Part shown: one piece after another, positions 25,508-33,735 of the stretch
How positions within the stretch are numbered: the first letter of the stretch is position 1
Layout: each line of letters starts with the position of its first letter
Origin: Noviherbaspirillum pedocola
GTDB taxonomy: Bacteria > Pseudomonadota > Gammaproteobacteria > Burkholderiales > Burkholderiaceae_D
Length of the DNA: 64,000 nt
Assembly (NCBI RefSeq): GCF_016632335.1
Contig: NZ_JAEPBG010000006.1
Span: 1-64,000 of the forward strand
Direction of reading: 5' to 3'
Position numbers and translations under genes: made by a program
Notes under the pieces: generated by a model
The model's database searches: none
Told to the model about the DNA's origin: nothing
The model's input: the letters and a program-made list of their open reading frames with translations, nothing else

Positions 25508-26386
25508 ATGCCTTCGAGGATGCTCACCTTCGGCAGCATCCGGCCGGCATACTGGTTTCTAATAGCGCTTGCCGTGACAACCTGGCTTGCGATCGTTGAC
25601 CGCATGACAGGGCCTTGCACCACGTTTTCCTTCTTCTACCTTCTACCTGTGGCCGCGACAGCCTGGTTTGCTCATCGCTGGCAAGCATCGGCGCTGGCGC
25701 TGTTCGGCGCGTGCGCGCAGGCATGGGCAGACGGCACTCCGGGCACTTGCCCGTCCGGTCTGTCCGTCGAAGCGTGGCGCTGGTTCAACCATGTTTGCGT
25801 CTATCTGGCTGGCGCCGTCGCCATTCATGCGCTGCGACGCTATTGGCAGATGGCCCATGCGCTGTTGGGAAAGGATGAACTGACTGGCCTGACCAATCAC
25901 CGCGTCTTCATGGATCACCTTCGCACGCGGGTACGGCATTGCATCAGCAAGCAGATGCCATTTGTTGTGGCCTTCATCGATCTTGATGACTTCCGGCAGA
26001 TCAATCGTCTTCATGGCTTTGACACCGGCGATCGTGTGCTGCATGCCGTCGGCGACGCGCTGCAAAAGGTGCGGCGACCAGGCGATGTCGCGTGCCGCGT
26101 TCGCAGCGACCAGTTTGTGCTGCTGAGTCAGGACGCCTCGCGCGACGGCGCAGCCCTGGCACTGGACTCGCTCAATGATGAGCTATCCGCTTTGCCGCAC
26201 CATTTGCCCGAGGTTCGCTTTACAGCCTGCGTCGTGACGGTCGCGGATCTTGCCGTGGATGCGCATGCGGTGATGAAGGCGGCTTACAACGGCGTGGTGG
26301 ACGCCAAATATGGCGGCAAGGGTACTGTGGTATTCCGGACCCTCTCCACATCGACGCGGAGCCGGCCGGTAGACCGCCCGCACTGA
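25508..26386 (+). CDS. Membrane protein with degenerate GGDEF domain
   Basis: 292 residues. The first ~115 contain three to four hydrophobic helices (PAYWFLIALAVTTWLAIVD, FFYLLPVAATAWFAH, WQASALALFGACAQAW, HVCVYLAGAVAIHALRRY). The GGDEF domain follows: DELTGLTNHRVFMDHL and VAFIDLDDFRQINRLHGFDTGD are well kept, but the active-site loop reads RVRSDQF instead of RxGGDEF. Diguanylate cyclase activity is therefore unlikely; it may bind GTP or c-di-GMP or act by protein contact. Stands alone with a ribosome site AGGGAGG. A second degenerate GGDEF gene is at 63426-63923. Confidence 0.88.
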   Translation: MPSRMLTFGSIRPAYWFLIALAVTTWLAIVDRMTGPCTTFSFFYLLPVAATAWFAHRWQASALALFGACAQAWADGTPGTCPSGLSVEAWRWFNHVCVYLAGAVAIHALRRYWQMAHALLGKDELTGLTNHRVFMDHLRTRVRHCISKQMPFVVAFIDLDDFRQINRLHGFDTGDRVLHAVGDALQKVRRPGDVACRVRSDQFVLLSQDASRDGAALALDSLNDELSALPHHLPEVRFTACVVTVADLAVDAHAVMKAAYNGVVDAKYGGKGTVVFRTLSTSTRSRPVDRPH

Positions 26387-26538
26387 TGTTGCTTGTCATG
26401 GCGGGCTGCATGGTGACGCCGTGCACAGTTGCAGTCGAATTGTTGTTTCCCGGCACGAATGCGCCGAGCACGGATAGGACAGTATCCCCTTGTGCGTCAT
26501 AATGAAGCGCCAACTTTCAGTACAAGAGTGTCGTCACC

Positions 26539-26823
26539 ATGAGCGCCCCTACCGTCTGTTTTCGTCCCACGACCGACTCGCTGCTGGTCGCACTCGAGGC
26601 GAGCAAAATTTACATCCGGCGGGTGGAAAGGCAGGCCGCGGACAGCGACCTGATTTATCTGCGAAGCGGCCGTGTACTGCATATCGACTACGCGAAAATT
26701 CCGCTGGTGTCAGTCAAGCTCACGGACAAGCCTGCGCAAGAGGGCAATATTGATATCGCGGCATGGACGGTGAAGGACGGCGAGGCGGTTGCGTCGATCG
26801 TGCATTCCATCGAGCAGATCTAG
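26539..26823 (+). CDS. Small hypothetical protein
   Basis: 94 residues, mixed beta strands and helices (LVALEASKIYIRRVERQAAD, LIYLRSGRVLHIDYAKIPLV), no signal peptide or membrane segment. No family recognised. It reads in the same direction as the GGDEF protein but 150 bp after it. Confidence 0.55.
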   Translation: MSAPTVCFRPTTDSLLVALEASKIYIRRVERQAADSDLIYLRSGRVLHIDYAKIPLVSVKLTDKPAQEGNIDIAAWTVKDGEAVASIVHSIEQI

Positions 26824-26846
26824 CCGGTTGGCCCGCCTCATTCGCG

Positions 26847-27164
26847 CTACGCGGCGAGCCGCTTGGTTTCCTCGTCGAGCGCCTGCCGGACTTCTTTGAC
26901 CCGCACGTACTGATAACGATCGTCCACCGCATGCAAAGGCACCGCGCCGGCCCGGATAAGCTGAATAACGCGGCCTGGCGCTACCTTGAGCGTGCGCGCC
27001 GCGGCGGAGGGGTCATTCAGGCCTTGCGCCGCCGCCCGATGGGTGCGCCAGTGCGGTGAATTCGACGCCGTGTTCAATCGATCGAGCAGTCGATCCAGCA
27101 ATGGGTCTGACTGCGGCATCCCGATTCCCGGGGTCTGGAATGGACCGATCTTTTTTTGTCTCAT
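26847..27164 (-). CDS. Hypothetical protein with excisionase-like HTH
   Basis: 105 residues from ATG 27164 (an in-frame region extends 30 codons further but without a ribosome site). The C-terminal part (NDPSAAARTLKVAPGRVIQ ... VPLHAVDDRYQYVRVKEV) has the layout of a winged helix of the MerR/excisionase type: a turn, a recognition helix, a strand pair reading a value then a helix. The N-terminal part is polar and unrecognised. A DNA-binding role is likely but not proven. Confidence 0.5.
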   Translation of the reverse strand: MRQKKIGPFQTPGIGMPQSDPLLDRLLDRLNTASNSPHWRTHRAAAQGLNDPSAAARTLKVAPGRVIQLIRAGAVPLHAVDDRYQYVRVKEVRQALDEETKRLAA

Positions 27165-27555
27165 CACCACGCATGCTCTCCCTCCGTAGTGATGCCATTT
27201 TCTCAAAATAGTTTCCGTTGGTAAAGTATCCGCGCGTGTCATTGCAGTATGCAATTGTCGGATATCAACCGGTCATTGCAGAGCCTCGATATACACCGAC
27301 GATATGGGGCGATGTTTTATAAACAACCAAAAGGTTGGGAATTAGACGGGAGAATTTGCGTTAAGGCGCAAATTGTTGGGTCTTATACGACAAAAAAAAA
27401 CCCGCTCACGTGGAGCGGGTAATCCATCCTTTTGGAGGCTGGAGGAGACCACTCGACTATAAGGATGTCCCGTGTTGAGTGGAAATCTCTTTTCGCCATA
27501 AGAACTGTGCGGTTTCGGTATAAGGGCGCACCAGTTGGTGCTGCCCATTGCGTCT
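27165..27555. other. 390-bp region between two minus-strand genes
   Basis: Contains an intrinsic terminator (27392-27420, minus strand). The rest shows no gene. A small T-rich stretch at 27300-27340 is AT-richer than the flanks. Confidence 0.5.
27392..27420 (-). terminator. Intrinsic terminator after rmlC
   Basis: On the minus strand CCCGCTC/GAGCGGG (27401-27407 with 27413-27419) is followed by a run of nine T (27392-27400 complement). It serves the epimerase gene, 135 bp beyond its stop. Confidence 0.85.
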
Positions 27556-28200
27556 TTAGGCATTCCGCGGTTGCAGCCGGTTCGATACCTGTACTTGGCC
27601 GCGGAACTGCCGCGTCGACTTCCACCGCTGTGTCGACAGCAGACGGTTTTCCATGAAAAGTTCGGCGTCGCGCAGACATGGCGCTTGAGCGTCCGCAGCC
27701 GCAATAATCGGGGTGCCGACGGCAGGCCAAGCGATCGCGAGATCGGCATCATTCCAGCGAACGCTGCGTTGGTGCCCAGCGTAGGCGTAATCCGTGGCTT
27801 TGATGAGCACTTCGGCAGCGTCGGACAGCACAACGAAGCCGTGGCCGAATCCAGGCGGGATCCAAAGCTGCTGGCCCTTATCGCTGCTGATTGCCATGCC
27901 GACCGATCTGCCGAAGCTCGGCGAATATTTGCGCAGGTCCACGGCCACGTTGAAAACCCGGCCAGCGATGACGCGCACGAGTTTGCCGTGCGGATGATGG
28001 ATTTGATAGTGGATGCCGACCAGCACGCCATGAGTAGCGCGCGTATGCAGGTCCTGCACAAAGGGATTGTGGTAGCCCGTGGCTTCCAGGAAGTCGCGGG
28101 CGCTGAAACTCTCGAAGCAGAATCCGCGATCGATATTGACGACTTTCGGTTCGAGGACAAGGACCTCGGGCAGTTGCGTGGCAGAACAGGTGTAGGGCAT
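27556..28200 (-). CDS. rmlC: dTDP-4-dehydrorhamnose 3,5-epimerase-like protein
   Basis: 214 residues from ATG 28200. Cupin fold with the RmlC signatures: DRGFCFESFSARDFLEATG, VQDLHTRATHGVLVGIHYQ (catalytic His 64), HGKLVRVIAGRVFNVAVDLR, QLWIPPGFGHGFVVLSDAAE and WNDADLAIAWP. It makes dTDP-L-rhamnose from the 4-keto intermediate with RmlA, B and D, none of which is in the window. The last ~35 residues are extra and unlike the family (ENRLLSTQRWKSTRQF). With the DegT gene nearby it may serve O-antigen or flagellin glycosylation. Start by similarity; upstream Met codons add 32 residues. Confidence 0.88.
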   Translation of the reverse strand: MPYTCSATQLPEVLVLEPKVVNIDRGFCFESFSARDFLEATGYHNPFVQDLHTRATHGVLVGIHYQIHHPHGKLVRVIAGRVFNVAVDLRKYSPSFGRSVGMAISSDKGQQLWIPPGFGHGFVVLSDAAEVLIKATDYAYAGHQRSVRWNDADLAIAWPAVGTPIIAAADAQAPCLRDAELFMENRLLSTQRWKSTRQFRGQVQVSNRLQPRNA

Positions 28201-28317
28201 GGCAGTGGAGCGCAGATCGTGGAAGAAATCCGGCGCCTTCGCTCCCTCCATCCTTGAGGGATCGTGCCCCACGCGCCAATGGATGGCATGGCGCACGGGA
28301 CACGCGCCGGAGGATGC

Positions 28318-29001
28318 TTAGAAGCGGTACGTCACTCCCAGACGGGCGACCGGGTAGACGGTGTAGCCATCCATCTTGTTGGCCAGATTGGCTTGCTCGG
28401 CTGCGACGTTCTCCTGCAGCGCGGCGCACCCGCCTGGCGTGGCATCCGCCGTCGGGCCGCATACGGCATTGAACGACACCGACGCCGAACCCTGGAACAT
28501 CAGGCCCAGGTCGGCCGTGAAGCCCCAGCCCTTATTCTTCGCCGCGGCATTGCCCCAGCCGATGCCGAGATACGGCGCGAACTTGCGAAAGTCGATGCGG
28601 CCGTTGGCCGAACCGATGTCCGAGCTCGTATAGGTCACGCCGTTGAAGGTATATGACGCGCTCGCGTCCGGGCGCGCAGTGGCATCGATGTGGTTGCCGT
28701 TGTAGATCAGGCCACCCGAGATGCGGAAGCTGCCGGCGCGCGGAAACCAGTCCAGCAACGCGTCGAAGGTCTGCAGCTTGGCGTCGAAGTCGTAGTTGAC
28801 ATTGGACGCACTGCCGCTGAACGAGTGCGACAACGTATTGACGCCAAAACGCACGTTCAGGTCCGGGCGCAGCGGCACGCTGAAGTGCAGGCCGGCGCCG
28901 GTGGTGCCGACGTCAGCGGATACACCGATGTCCGTGGCATGCGCCGATACTGCGGCGCTGCAGGCCAGCGCGACAGCAGCGGTTAAGAATAACTTCTTCA
29001 T
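28318..29001 (-). CDS. Outer-membrane beta-barrel protein
   Basis: 227 residues: signal peptide MKKLFLTAAVALACSAAVSA, then alternating strand patterns with aromatic girdles and a C-terminal Phe (RLGVTYRF), the usual outer-membrane targeting signal. Two loop Cys (VCGPTADATPGGCAAL) could pair. It resembles small OmpW/OmpA-type eight-strand barrels, but the exact family was not identified. The stop is 118 bp upstream of the rmlC start, same strand. Confidence 0.8.
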   Translation of the reverse strand: MKKLFLTAAVALACSAAVSAHATDIGVSADVGTTGAGLHFSVPLRPDLNVRFGVNTLSHSFSGSASNVNYDFDAKLQTFDALLDWFPRAGSFRISGGLIYNGNHIDATARPDASASYTFNGVTYTSSDIGSANGRIDFRKFAPYLGIGWGNAAAKNKGWGFTADLGLMFQGSASVSFNAVCGPTADATPGGCAALQENVAAEQANLANKMDGYTVYPVARLGVTYRF

Positions 29002-29094
29002 ACGATCCTTCCTCTCAGTGGTGTAACCGTAGTGAGGGTCGAGCGATCAAAATTGCCCATTGGGCGTTGCGAAACCATGCGTATGCAGGGGCAC

Positions 29095-30198
29095 TCATTC
29101 GTGCGCTGCAAGGGAATTGAGGATCGAGACAACGAAGTGGATTTGTTCGGCTGTCAGGTGCGCGCCCATCGGTAGGCTTATGGACTGGCTTGCCATGCGC
29201 GCCGATAGCGCAGAAGCATTCGGCCCGGCGGCGCAAGCCTCGGCAGAGTCGGCGCCGTGCGGCTGTTCATGCGGAATGGCGGTCTGTATGCCCGCCGCGG
29301 CAAGCGCGGTGCGCAGGCTGTCCCGGCGCGCATGGCGCACGACGAACATGTGCCACGACGATGAACTCAGCGCCGGTACCACGGGAAGCGTCAGGGCCGA
29401 TCGGTCGATGCGCTGCTGGTAGTACGCTGCAACCAGGCAGCGTTGCCGGTTCCAGGCGTCCAGATGCAAAAGCTTGACGCGCAGGACCGCCGCCGTCACC
29501 GGATCGATGCTGGCGCTGCGGCCTTTACCCGCCCTGCCGCATCCGGAGTCGCTTTCGCAGTCCCGCAGTATGCGCAGGCGCAGCGCGACCAGCCTGTTAT
29601 CTGTCGTGACCGCCCCAGCGCAGTCGTCCGAGCCGAAGCGACCCAGATTGGAAAATCCCCACGCCACCGCGTCGCCATGCGCGCCGATACGCCGGCCCTT
29701 GTAGCAGGCGCCCAGCGCATGCGATGCATCTTCGACGACCTTCAGGCCGCGCCGGCGCGCGACGGCGAGCACCGCGTCCATATCGGCCGGAATGCCATAC
29801 AGGTGGGATACCAGAATCGTCTTCGTGCGTGGAGTGACTACCGCCTCGATGAGTGCCGGGTCGATCTGCGCGGTGTCGCACTGCGGGTCGACCGGCACGG
29901 CGACTGCGCCACATTCGTGCACCGCGTCCCAGCTCGCGCGCATGGCATTGGCGGGCAGGATGACTTCATCGCCGTGCTTCACGCCCACGGCGCGCAGCGC
30001 CATCACGAGCGCAATGCGGCCACTGGCGAACGCGAGGCAGTCCTTGACCGCGAGGTAGGCGGCGAACTCGCTTTCAAACTCGGCCACATCCGGGCCGCCG
30101 ACATGCCAGCCGGCAGCAGCGGAGCGAGACATGGCTTGGTCGATTTCCGGCTTGATGTCGCGATAAGCCGCCAGGTGATCCAGTACGGGAATGGTCAT
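29095..30198 (-). CDS. DegT/DnrJ/EryC1/StrS family protein lacking the PLP lysine
   Basis: 367 residues from ATG 30198. Aminotransferase fold type I, sugar-aminotransferase (SAT) group: LAFASGRIALVMALRAVGVK (substrate/PLP loop), GDEVILPANAMRASWDAV, ILVSHLYGIPADMD and VVEDASHALGACYKGRRIGA (the PLP-stacking and Asp motif). The next motif, where the family has FxPTKNLG with the Schiff-base Lys about position 181-188, reads WGFSNLGRFGSDD: the Lys is replaced by Ser 183. Other motifs are well kept. It therefore cannot form the usual internal aldimine. It sits directly downstream of fliS and before an outer-membrane protein gene; role in flagellin or envelope glycan is inference. Confidence 0.87.
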   Translation of the reverse strand: MTIPVLDHLAAYRDIKPEIDQAMSRSAAAGWHVGGPDVAEFESEFAAYLAVKDCLAFASGRIALVMALRAVGVKHGDEVILPANAMRASWDAVHECGAVAVPVDPQCDTAQIDPALIEAVVTPRTKTILVSHLYGIPADMDAVLAVARRRGLKVVEDASHALGACYKGRRIGAHGDAVAWGFSNLGRFGSDDCAGAVTTDNRLVALRLRILRDCESDSGCGRAGKGRSASIDPVTAAVLRVKLLHLDAWNRQRCLVAAYYQQRIDRSALTLPVVPALSSSSWHMFVVRHARRDSLRTALAAAGIQTAIPHEQPHGADSAEACAAGPNASALSARMASQSISLPMGAHLTAEQIHFVVSILNSLAAHE

Positions 30199-30399
30199 GC
30201 TCGCCACTTTGCGCACTGCCTGCATGCGCCTGCTGTTGACAGGGAAACACTTTGCCGCGGCCGGACACTGCTTCAATCAGCGGGCGAAAGGTCGTATTTC
30301 CATATTACAAGTGGCGTGGCGAAGCCGAAATAAATTATCCCTAAATTATCCTTAATGTCGCACTAAAGACACTTTAGGGAAAATACGCGCCGCGTCGGC

Positions 30400-30837
30400 T
30401 CATGCGGTGCTGGCCACGGCCGCTTCGGTCGGCACAGGGGGTGCCGCTTGCGTGTCGATTGCGCGCCAGGCGCTGCGCAGTTCGGACAGGATGCGGCTGG
30501 CTTCACTGAGCTTTGCCGAATCGTTCTGCCGGTTCGCGTAGACCAGCTGTTCGACGATGTACGCATAGAGGGCGTCGAGTGTGTGCGCAAGCTCGCCGCC
30601 GACGCTTTTGTCGAGCGACACGCGCAGGCCATCGCTGACGATTGCTATTGCGCGGGACAGCGCACGGCCCTTGGCCGCGACGTTGCCGGCTGCCATCTCG
30701 CGCATGCCGTCGTTGATCATGGCGATTGCACCGTCGTACAGCATGACGATCAGTTGATGGGGCGATGCGGCATAGACGCCGGTCTCCACGCCGACTCGCG
30801 CATAGGCGCCCGCGCCGCGGGGTGCTGAACCGAACAT
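30400..30837 (-). CDS. fliS: Flagellin export chaperone FliS
   Basis: 145 residues from ATG 30837. Short basic lead (MFGSAPRGAGAYARV), then a four-helix bundle with ASPHQLIVMLYDGAIAMI, the FliS signature. It binds the C-terminal helix of flagellin in the cytoplasm and prevents premature polymerisation. Order with fliT, fliD, flaG and fliC is typical. Ribosome site AGGAGG is at the right distance. A small hairpin (CTAAAG-ACA-CTTTAG, 30363-30377) lies after the stop. Confidence 0.92.
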   Translation of the reverse strand: MFGSAPRGAGAYARVGVETGVYAASPHQLIVMLYDGAIAMINDGMREMAAGNVAAKGRALSRAIAIVSDGLRVSLDKSVGGELAHTLDALYAYIVEQLVYANRQNDSAKLSEASRILSELRSAWRAIDTQAAPPVPTEAAVASTA

Positions 30838-30898
30838 ATTTCCTCCTGCAGATAAAGAATTGTCCTGATTTGACTTCCAGAGAAGTCGCGGCAACGCC

Positions 30899-31237
30899 CT
30901 ACCCCGGCGCCTTACCGCATCCATAGGCGGCGACCAGGCGTCGCGATGCGCTCACGCCGCCCAGCATTGCGCCGACCGCCGAGCGCCACGGAATGAGCAG
31001 ATCATTCGTCTGGCGATGCAGGCTCAATACCTCGGTGATCAACGCGCTCTTGCGGGTCTGAATCTCGGTGTCATACTGGCCGGAGTCGCCCTGGCGCAGC
31101 TGCTCCACAAGTTCGCTCACATGTTTTTCCAGACCGGCGAATGTGTCCCATTCCCGCGCCTGCACCGCCGCGAGCATGTCCCGGGAAGTCGCGGCCATTG
31201 CCTCGTAGGTTTTGATTACGGTTTCGCTATCCATCAT
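30899..31237 (-). CDS. fliT: FliT-like flagellar protein
   Basis: 112 residues, helical and charged: YEAMAATSRDMLAAVQAREW, LEKHVSELVEQLRQGD, SALITEVLSLHRQTNDLLIPW. This is the FliT pattern of short three-helix chaperones. It prevents self-aggregation of FliD and can repress FlhDC in enterobacteria. Position between fliD and fliS supports the call. Sequence conservation in this family is low, hence the lower confidence. Confidence 0.8.
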   Translation of the reverse strand: MMDSETVIKTYEAMAATSRDMLAAVQAREWDTFAGLEKHVSELVEQLRQGDSGQYDTEIQTRKSALITEVLSLHRQTNDLLIPWRSAVGAMLGGVSASRRLVAAYGCGKAPG

Positions 31238-31258
31238 TGGCGTCCTGCGTGGCTGGGT

Positions 31259-33265
31259 TTAGGCGGGGGTCTGGGCAGCGATCATGCTGAGCTGCTGCGT
31301 GAGGTACGAGCTGGTAGCGGTCAACTGGCCCATCATCGTGTCGAGCGCAGTGAACTGCGCGCGCAGCGCGGTTTGCTTGTTGTTGAGGGTCACCTGCTCG
31401 GCCGCTTCCTGGTTCTGCAAGTCCTTGATCGACCGGTTCATGCCGTCCGTGCCCGAGGCGAGGATGCCGTCGCTGCCGATGAAGGCATTGACGAAGTCAT
31501 TGAGTTGGGTCGCATAGCCACGGGAGTAATTCACCGTCCCGCGGTCGCCGGGTACGCCTCCGGACACGACGACCTGAAGGCCCGCCGAGGCGTCGCCGGT
31601 CGCGCCGGTCAGGATCTGGCCATGGCCGGTAGCTGCTACGCCGTTGAGGGTGCCGGCGACATCCGTGCCATTCACGAGCGTAGGCGTGCCACCGAAGAGG
31701 TTGGCCGCGCCATTGCCGCCGATGCTGATGCCGGAATAGCTGCCATAGGAAGCCGAGGTTAGCGTCAACACGCCATTGGTTTGTGTGACTTTGACCGATG
31801 CGCCGCCGAAGGCCGGATTGCCATTGATCTTCGATTGGACCGCGGCGGCCAGTGCGTCCGCGCTGGCGTAGGTTCCTGCGTCAAGCAGGACTTCCCCGCT
31901 GAGTCCGTCGAGGTTCACGGTCAGCCCATCGTTCTGGCCTGCGGTGATCTGCAGCCCCGCCGCGCTGGCGCCAGTCGTAGCCGCTTGGGTAGCCATCTGC
32001 GTGACATTGAGCGCGTAGCTGCCCGCCTTGGTGGCCGCCGATGAGCCGGTGTAGCTCACCAGGCTATCGGTTGCCTTGCCGGCGGCAGCGAAGATCGCCG
32101 CCACATCGTTGAAATTCGAGGTCAGCGCCTTGTTGAGCTTGGTGCTGTCGACCGCGAGCGTTCCGTCCTTCTGGAACGACACGCCGATCGATGACAGGGT
32201 GTTGTAGGTCGAGCTGGCGCCGGCAACCGGGTTCGACAGCAGCGAACGCAGCTTTGCCTGCGCGTTCATCACCAGGGTGTCGCCGTTGAGCGGGCCCGCC
32301 GTCTTGGTGCTGGTGTCGTAGGCCGTGGCGCTGGTCAGCGCGGTGTTGATCGTGTTGTAGGCGTTGACGAACTTCGTGACTGCCTGCGTCACGCTGCCGG
32401 AGTCGCGCGCAACGGTGAGCGTGGTCGGCGTGCCCGCATTGGTCTTGGTAAGGTTCAGGGTGACGCCGGAAATGACGTCGGAGACGGTGTTGCTGGGCTT
32501 GGTAACGGCAAGGCCGTCAACCGTCATTTTCGCGTCCTGCGCCGTGATGGTTTCGGACATGGCTTGCTGCGCCGTGGTGCCTGCCGGGTCCTGCGACAGC
32601 AGGTTGGACAGCCCGGCGTCGCCCGCAACTGAGATTTTCATGCTGTTGGCCGCGCCGGTGGCGCTGTCGGTCAGCACCAGGCGGTATGGCGACGCACTGC
32701 CATCGTTGACGATGGAGGCGGTCACGCCGATGCTGGCCGCATTGATGGCGTCGCGGATGCCGGAAAGCGAGTTGTTCGTCGGCGAGATCGTTACCGTCTT
32801 GGTGCCTGCGCCGCTGGAAGTGAACGTCGCGCCGGTGTACTTGCCCGATGTGTCGATGGTGCCGTTGGCGATCGTGCCGAAATCAAAGGTAAGCGTTCCT
32901 GCGCCGATGGCGGCAGTGTCGCTGGCCTGCCCGGCGCTGGCGAGTTTCTGCGCCTGCGCGAGCTGGGAAACCGACAGCGAATAGCTGCCGGGCGTGGCAA
33001 TCGACGTGGCAGAGGCGCTCAACACCGTGCTGTCCGACACGTTCGCCGTCGCCGCCTGGAATTGGGCTACCGTCGTCAAGGAGGACAGTGACGACTGGAA
33101 GGTGGAAAACGCGCTCTGGATCTGGCCGTATGCGGAAAGCTTGGTCTGGTACGACGCTTCCTTTTGCTGCATCTGCACGAGCGGCTGGCTTTCGGCCTGC
33201 ATCAGCTGCGTGACGATGCTGTTGACGTCGAGGTTCGATCCGATTCCCGGGGAGGAAATGCCCAT
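31259..33265 (-). CDS. fliD: Flagellar hook-associated protein 2 (filament cap)
   Basis: 668 residues. N-terminal ISSPGIGSNLDVNSIVTQLM and the coiled SYQTKLSAYGQIQSAFSTFQ are the FliD/HAP2 start; the C-terminal SSYLTQQLSMIAAQ is the conserved coiled end. The middle contains flagellin-hook-IN-like segments (TFDFGTIANGTI, DGLSGEVLLDAGTYAS). It caps the filament and catalyses flagellin assembly. Longer than the E. coli protein (468) because of the variable middle, which is usual in betaproteobacteria. A ribosome site AGGAG precedes ATG 33265. Confidence 0.94.
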   Translation of the reverse strand: MGISSPGIGSNLDVNSIVTQLMQAESQPLVQMQQKEASYQTKLSAYGQIQSAFSTFQSSLSSLTTVAQFQAATANVSDSTVLSASATSIATPGSYSLSVSQLAQAQKLASAGQASDTAAIGAGTLTFDFGTIANGTIDTSGKYTGATFTSSGAGTKTVTISPTNNSLSGIRDAINAASIGVTASIVNDGSASPYRLVLTDSATGAANSMKISVAGDAGLSNLLSQDPAGTTAQQAMSETITAQDAKMTVDGLAVTKPSNTVSDVISGVTLNLTKTNAGTPTTLTVARDSGSVTQAVTKFVNAYNTINTALTSATAYDTSTKTAGPLNGDTLVMNAQAKLRSLLSNPVAGASSTYNTLSSIGVSFQKDGTLAVDSTKLNKALTSNFNDVAAIFAAAGKATDSLVSYTGSSAATKAGSYALNVTQMATQAATTGASAAGLQITAGQNDGLTVNLDGLSGEVLLDAGTYASADALAAAVQSKINGNPAFGGASVKVTQTNGVLTLTSASYGSYSGISIGGNGAANLFGGTPTLVNGTDVAGTLNGVAATGHGQILTGATGDASAGLQVVVSGGVPGDRGTVNYSRGYATQLNDFVNAFIGSDGILASGTDGMNRSIKDLQNQEAAEQVTLNNKQTALRAQFTALDTMMGQLTATSSYLTQQLSMIAAQTPA

Positions 33266-33277
33266 GATGGCTCCTTG

Positions 33278-33640
33278 TTACGCTTGGGTCTTGACCAGCA
33301 AGCCCTGAAACCGGTCGATCTGCCGGTCTATGGCGAGCGCTTCCTGCGAAGGAATCTGCATCAGCACGTCCTTGGACTGCGAATCGATGACCTTGACCAG
33401 CGTCTTGCCGGACGCCTCGTCGATGCTGAAGGTGATGTTGCTCGAGCGTTCGGCCATGGCGGCGTTGAGCTTGTTGACGGCCTGTTCGACAGCGTGCGCA
33501 TCCGGCGTGGTGCTTGATGCCGGCAAGCCAGAGCCCTGCGCGGTGTCGGCGGCGCGGTGTCGCGCCTGGGCATCACCCGACGCGCTTGCCGCGCCCACGG
33601 AGGCGGTGGTCGGGTTTGCTGGAAGTCCCGGAATACTCAT
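33278..33640 (-). CDS. flaG: Flagellar protein FlaG
   Basis: 120 residues. The N-terminal ~45 are low-complexity (TTASVGAASASGDAQARHRA); the C-terminal ~75 form the FlaG domain: NKLNAAMAERSSNITFSIDE, KTLVKVIDSQSKDVLMQIP and QEALAIDRQIDRFQGLLV. The FlaG domain influences filament length. It starts 95 bp after the fliC stop and is followed by fliD. Confidence 0.9.
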   Translation of the reverse strand: MSIPGLPANPTTASVGAASASGDAQARHRAADTAQGSGLPASSTTPDAHAVEQAVNKLNAAMAERSSNITFSIDEASGKTLVKVIDSQSKDVLMQIPSQEALAIDRQIDRFQGLLVKTQA

Positions 33641-33735
33641 CTGTCTCTCCTATGGACAACGGCGAAACGGAAATCAGGGTTTCCGCTTCGCCGCACTCAT
33701 TGCGTCAGTCACATCGCGGCGCGCGCCGCTACCGA

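Noticed and set aside
30199-30399. Sigma-28 promoter for the DegT gene (TAAAGTGT on minus strand)
   Set aside because: The -35 matches well, but no acceptable -10 lies 11 bases downstream.
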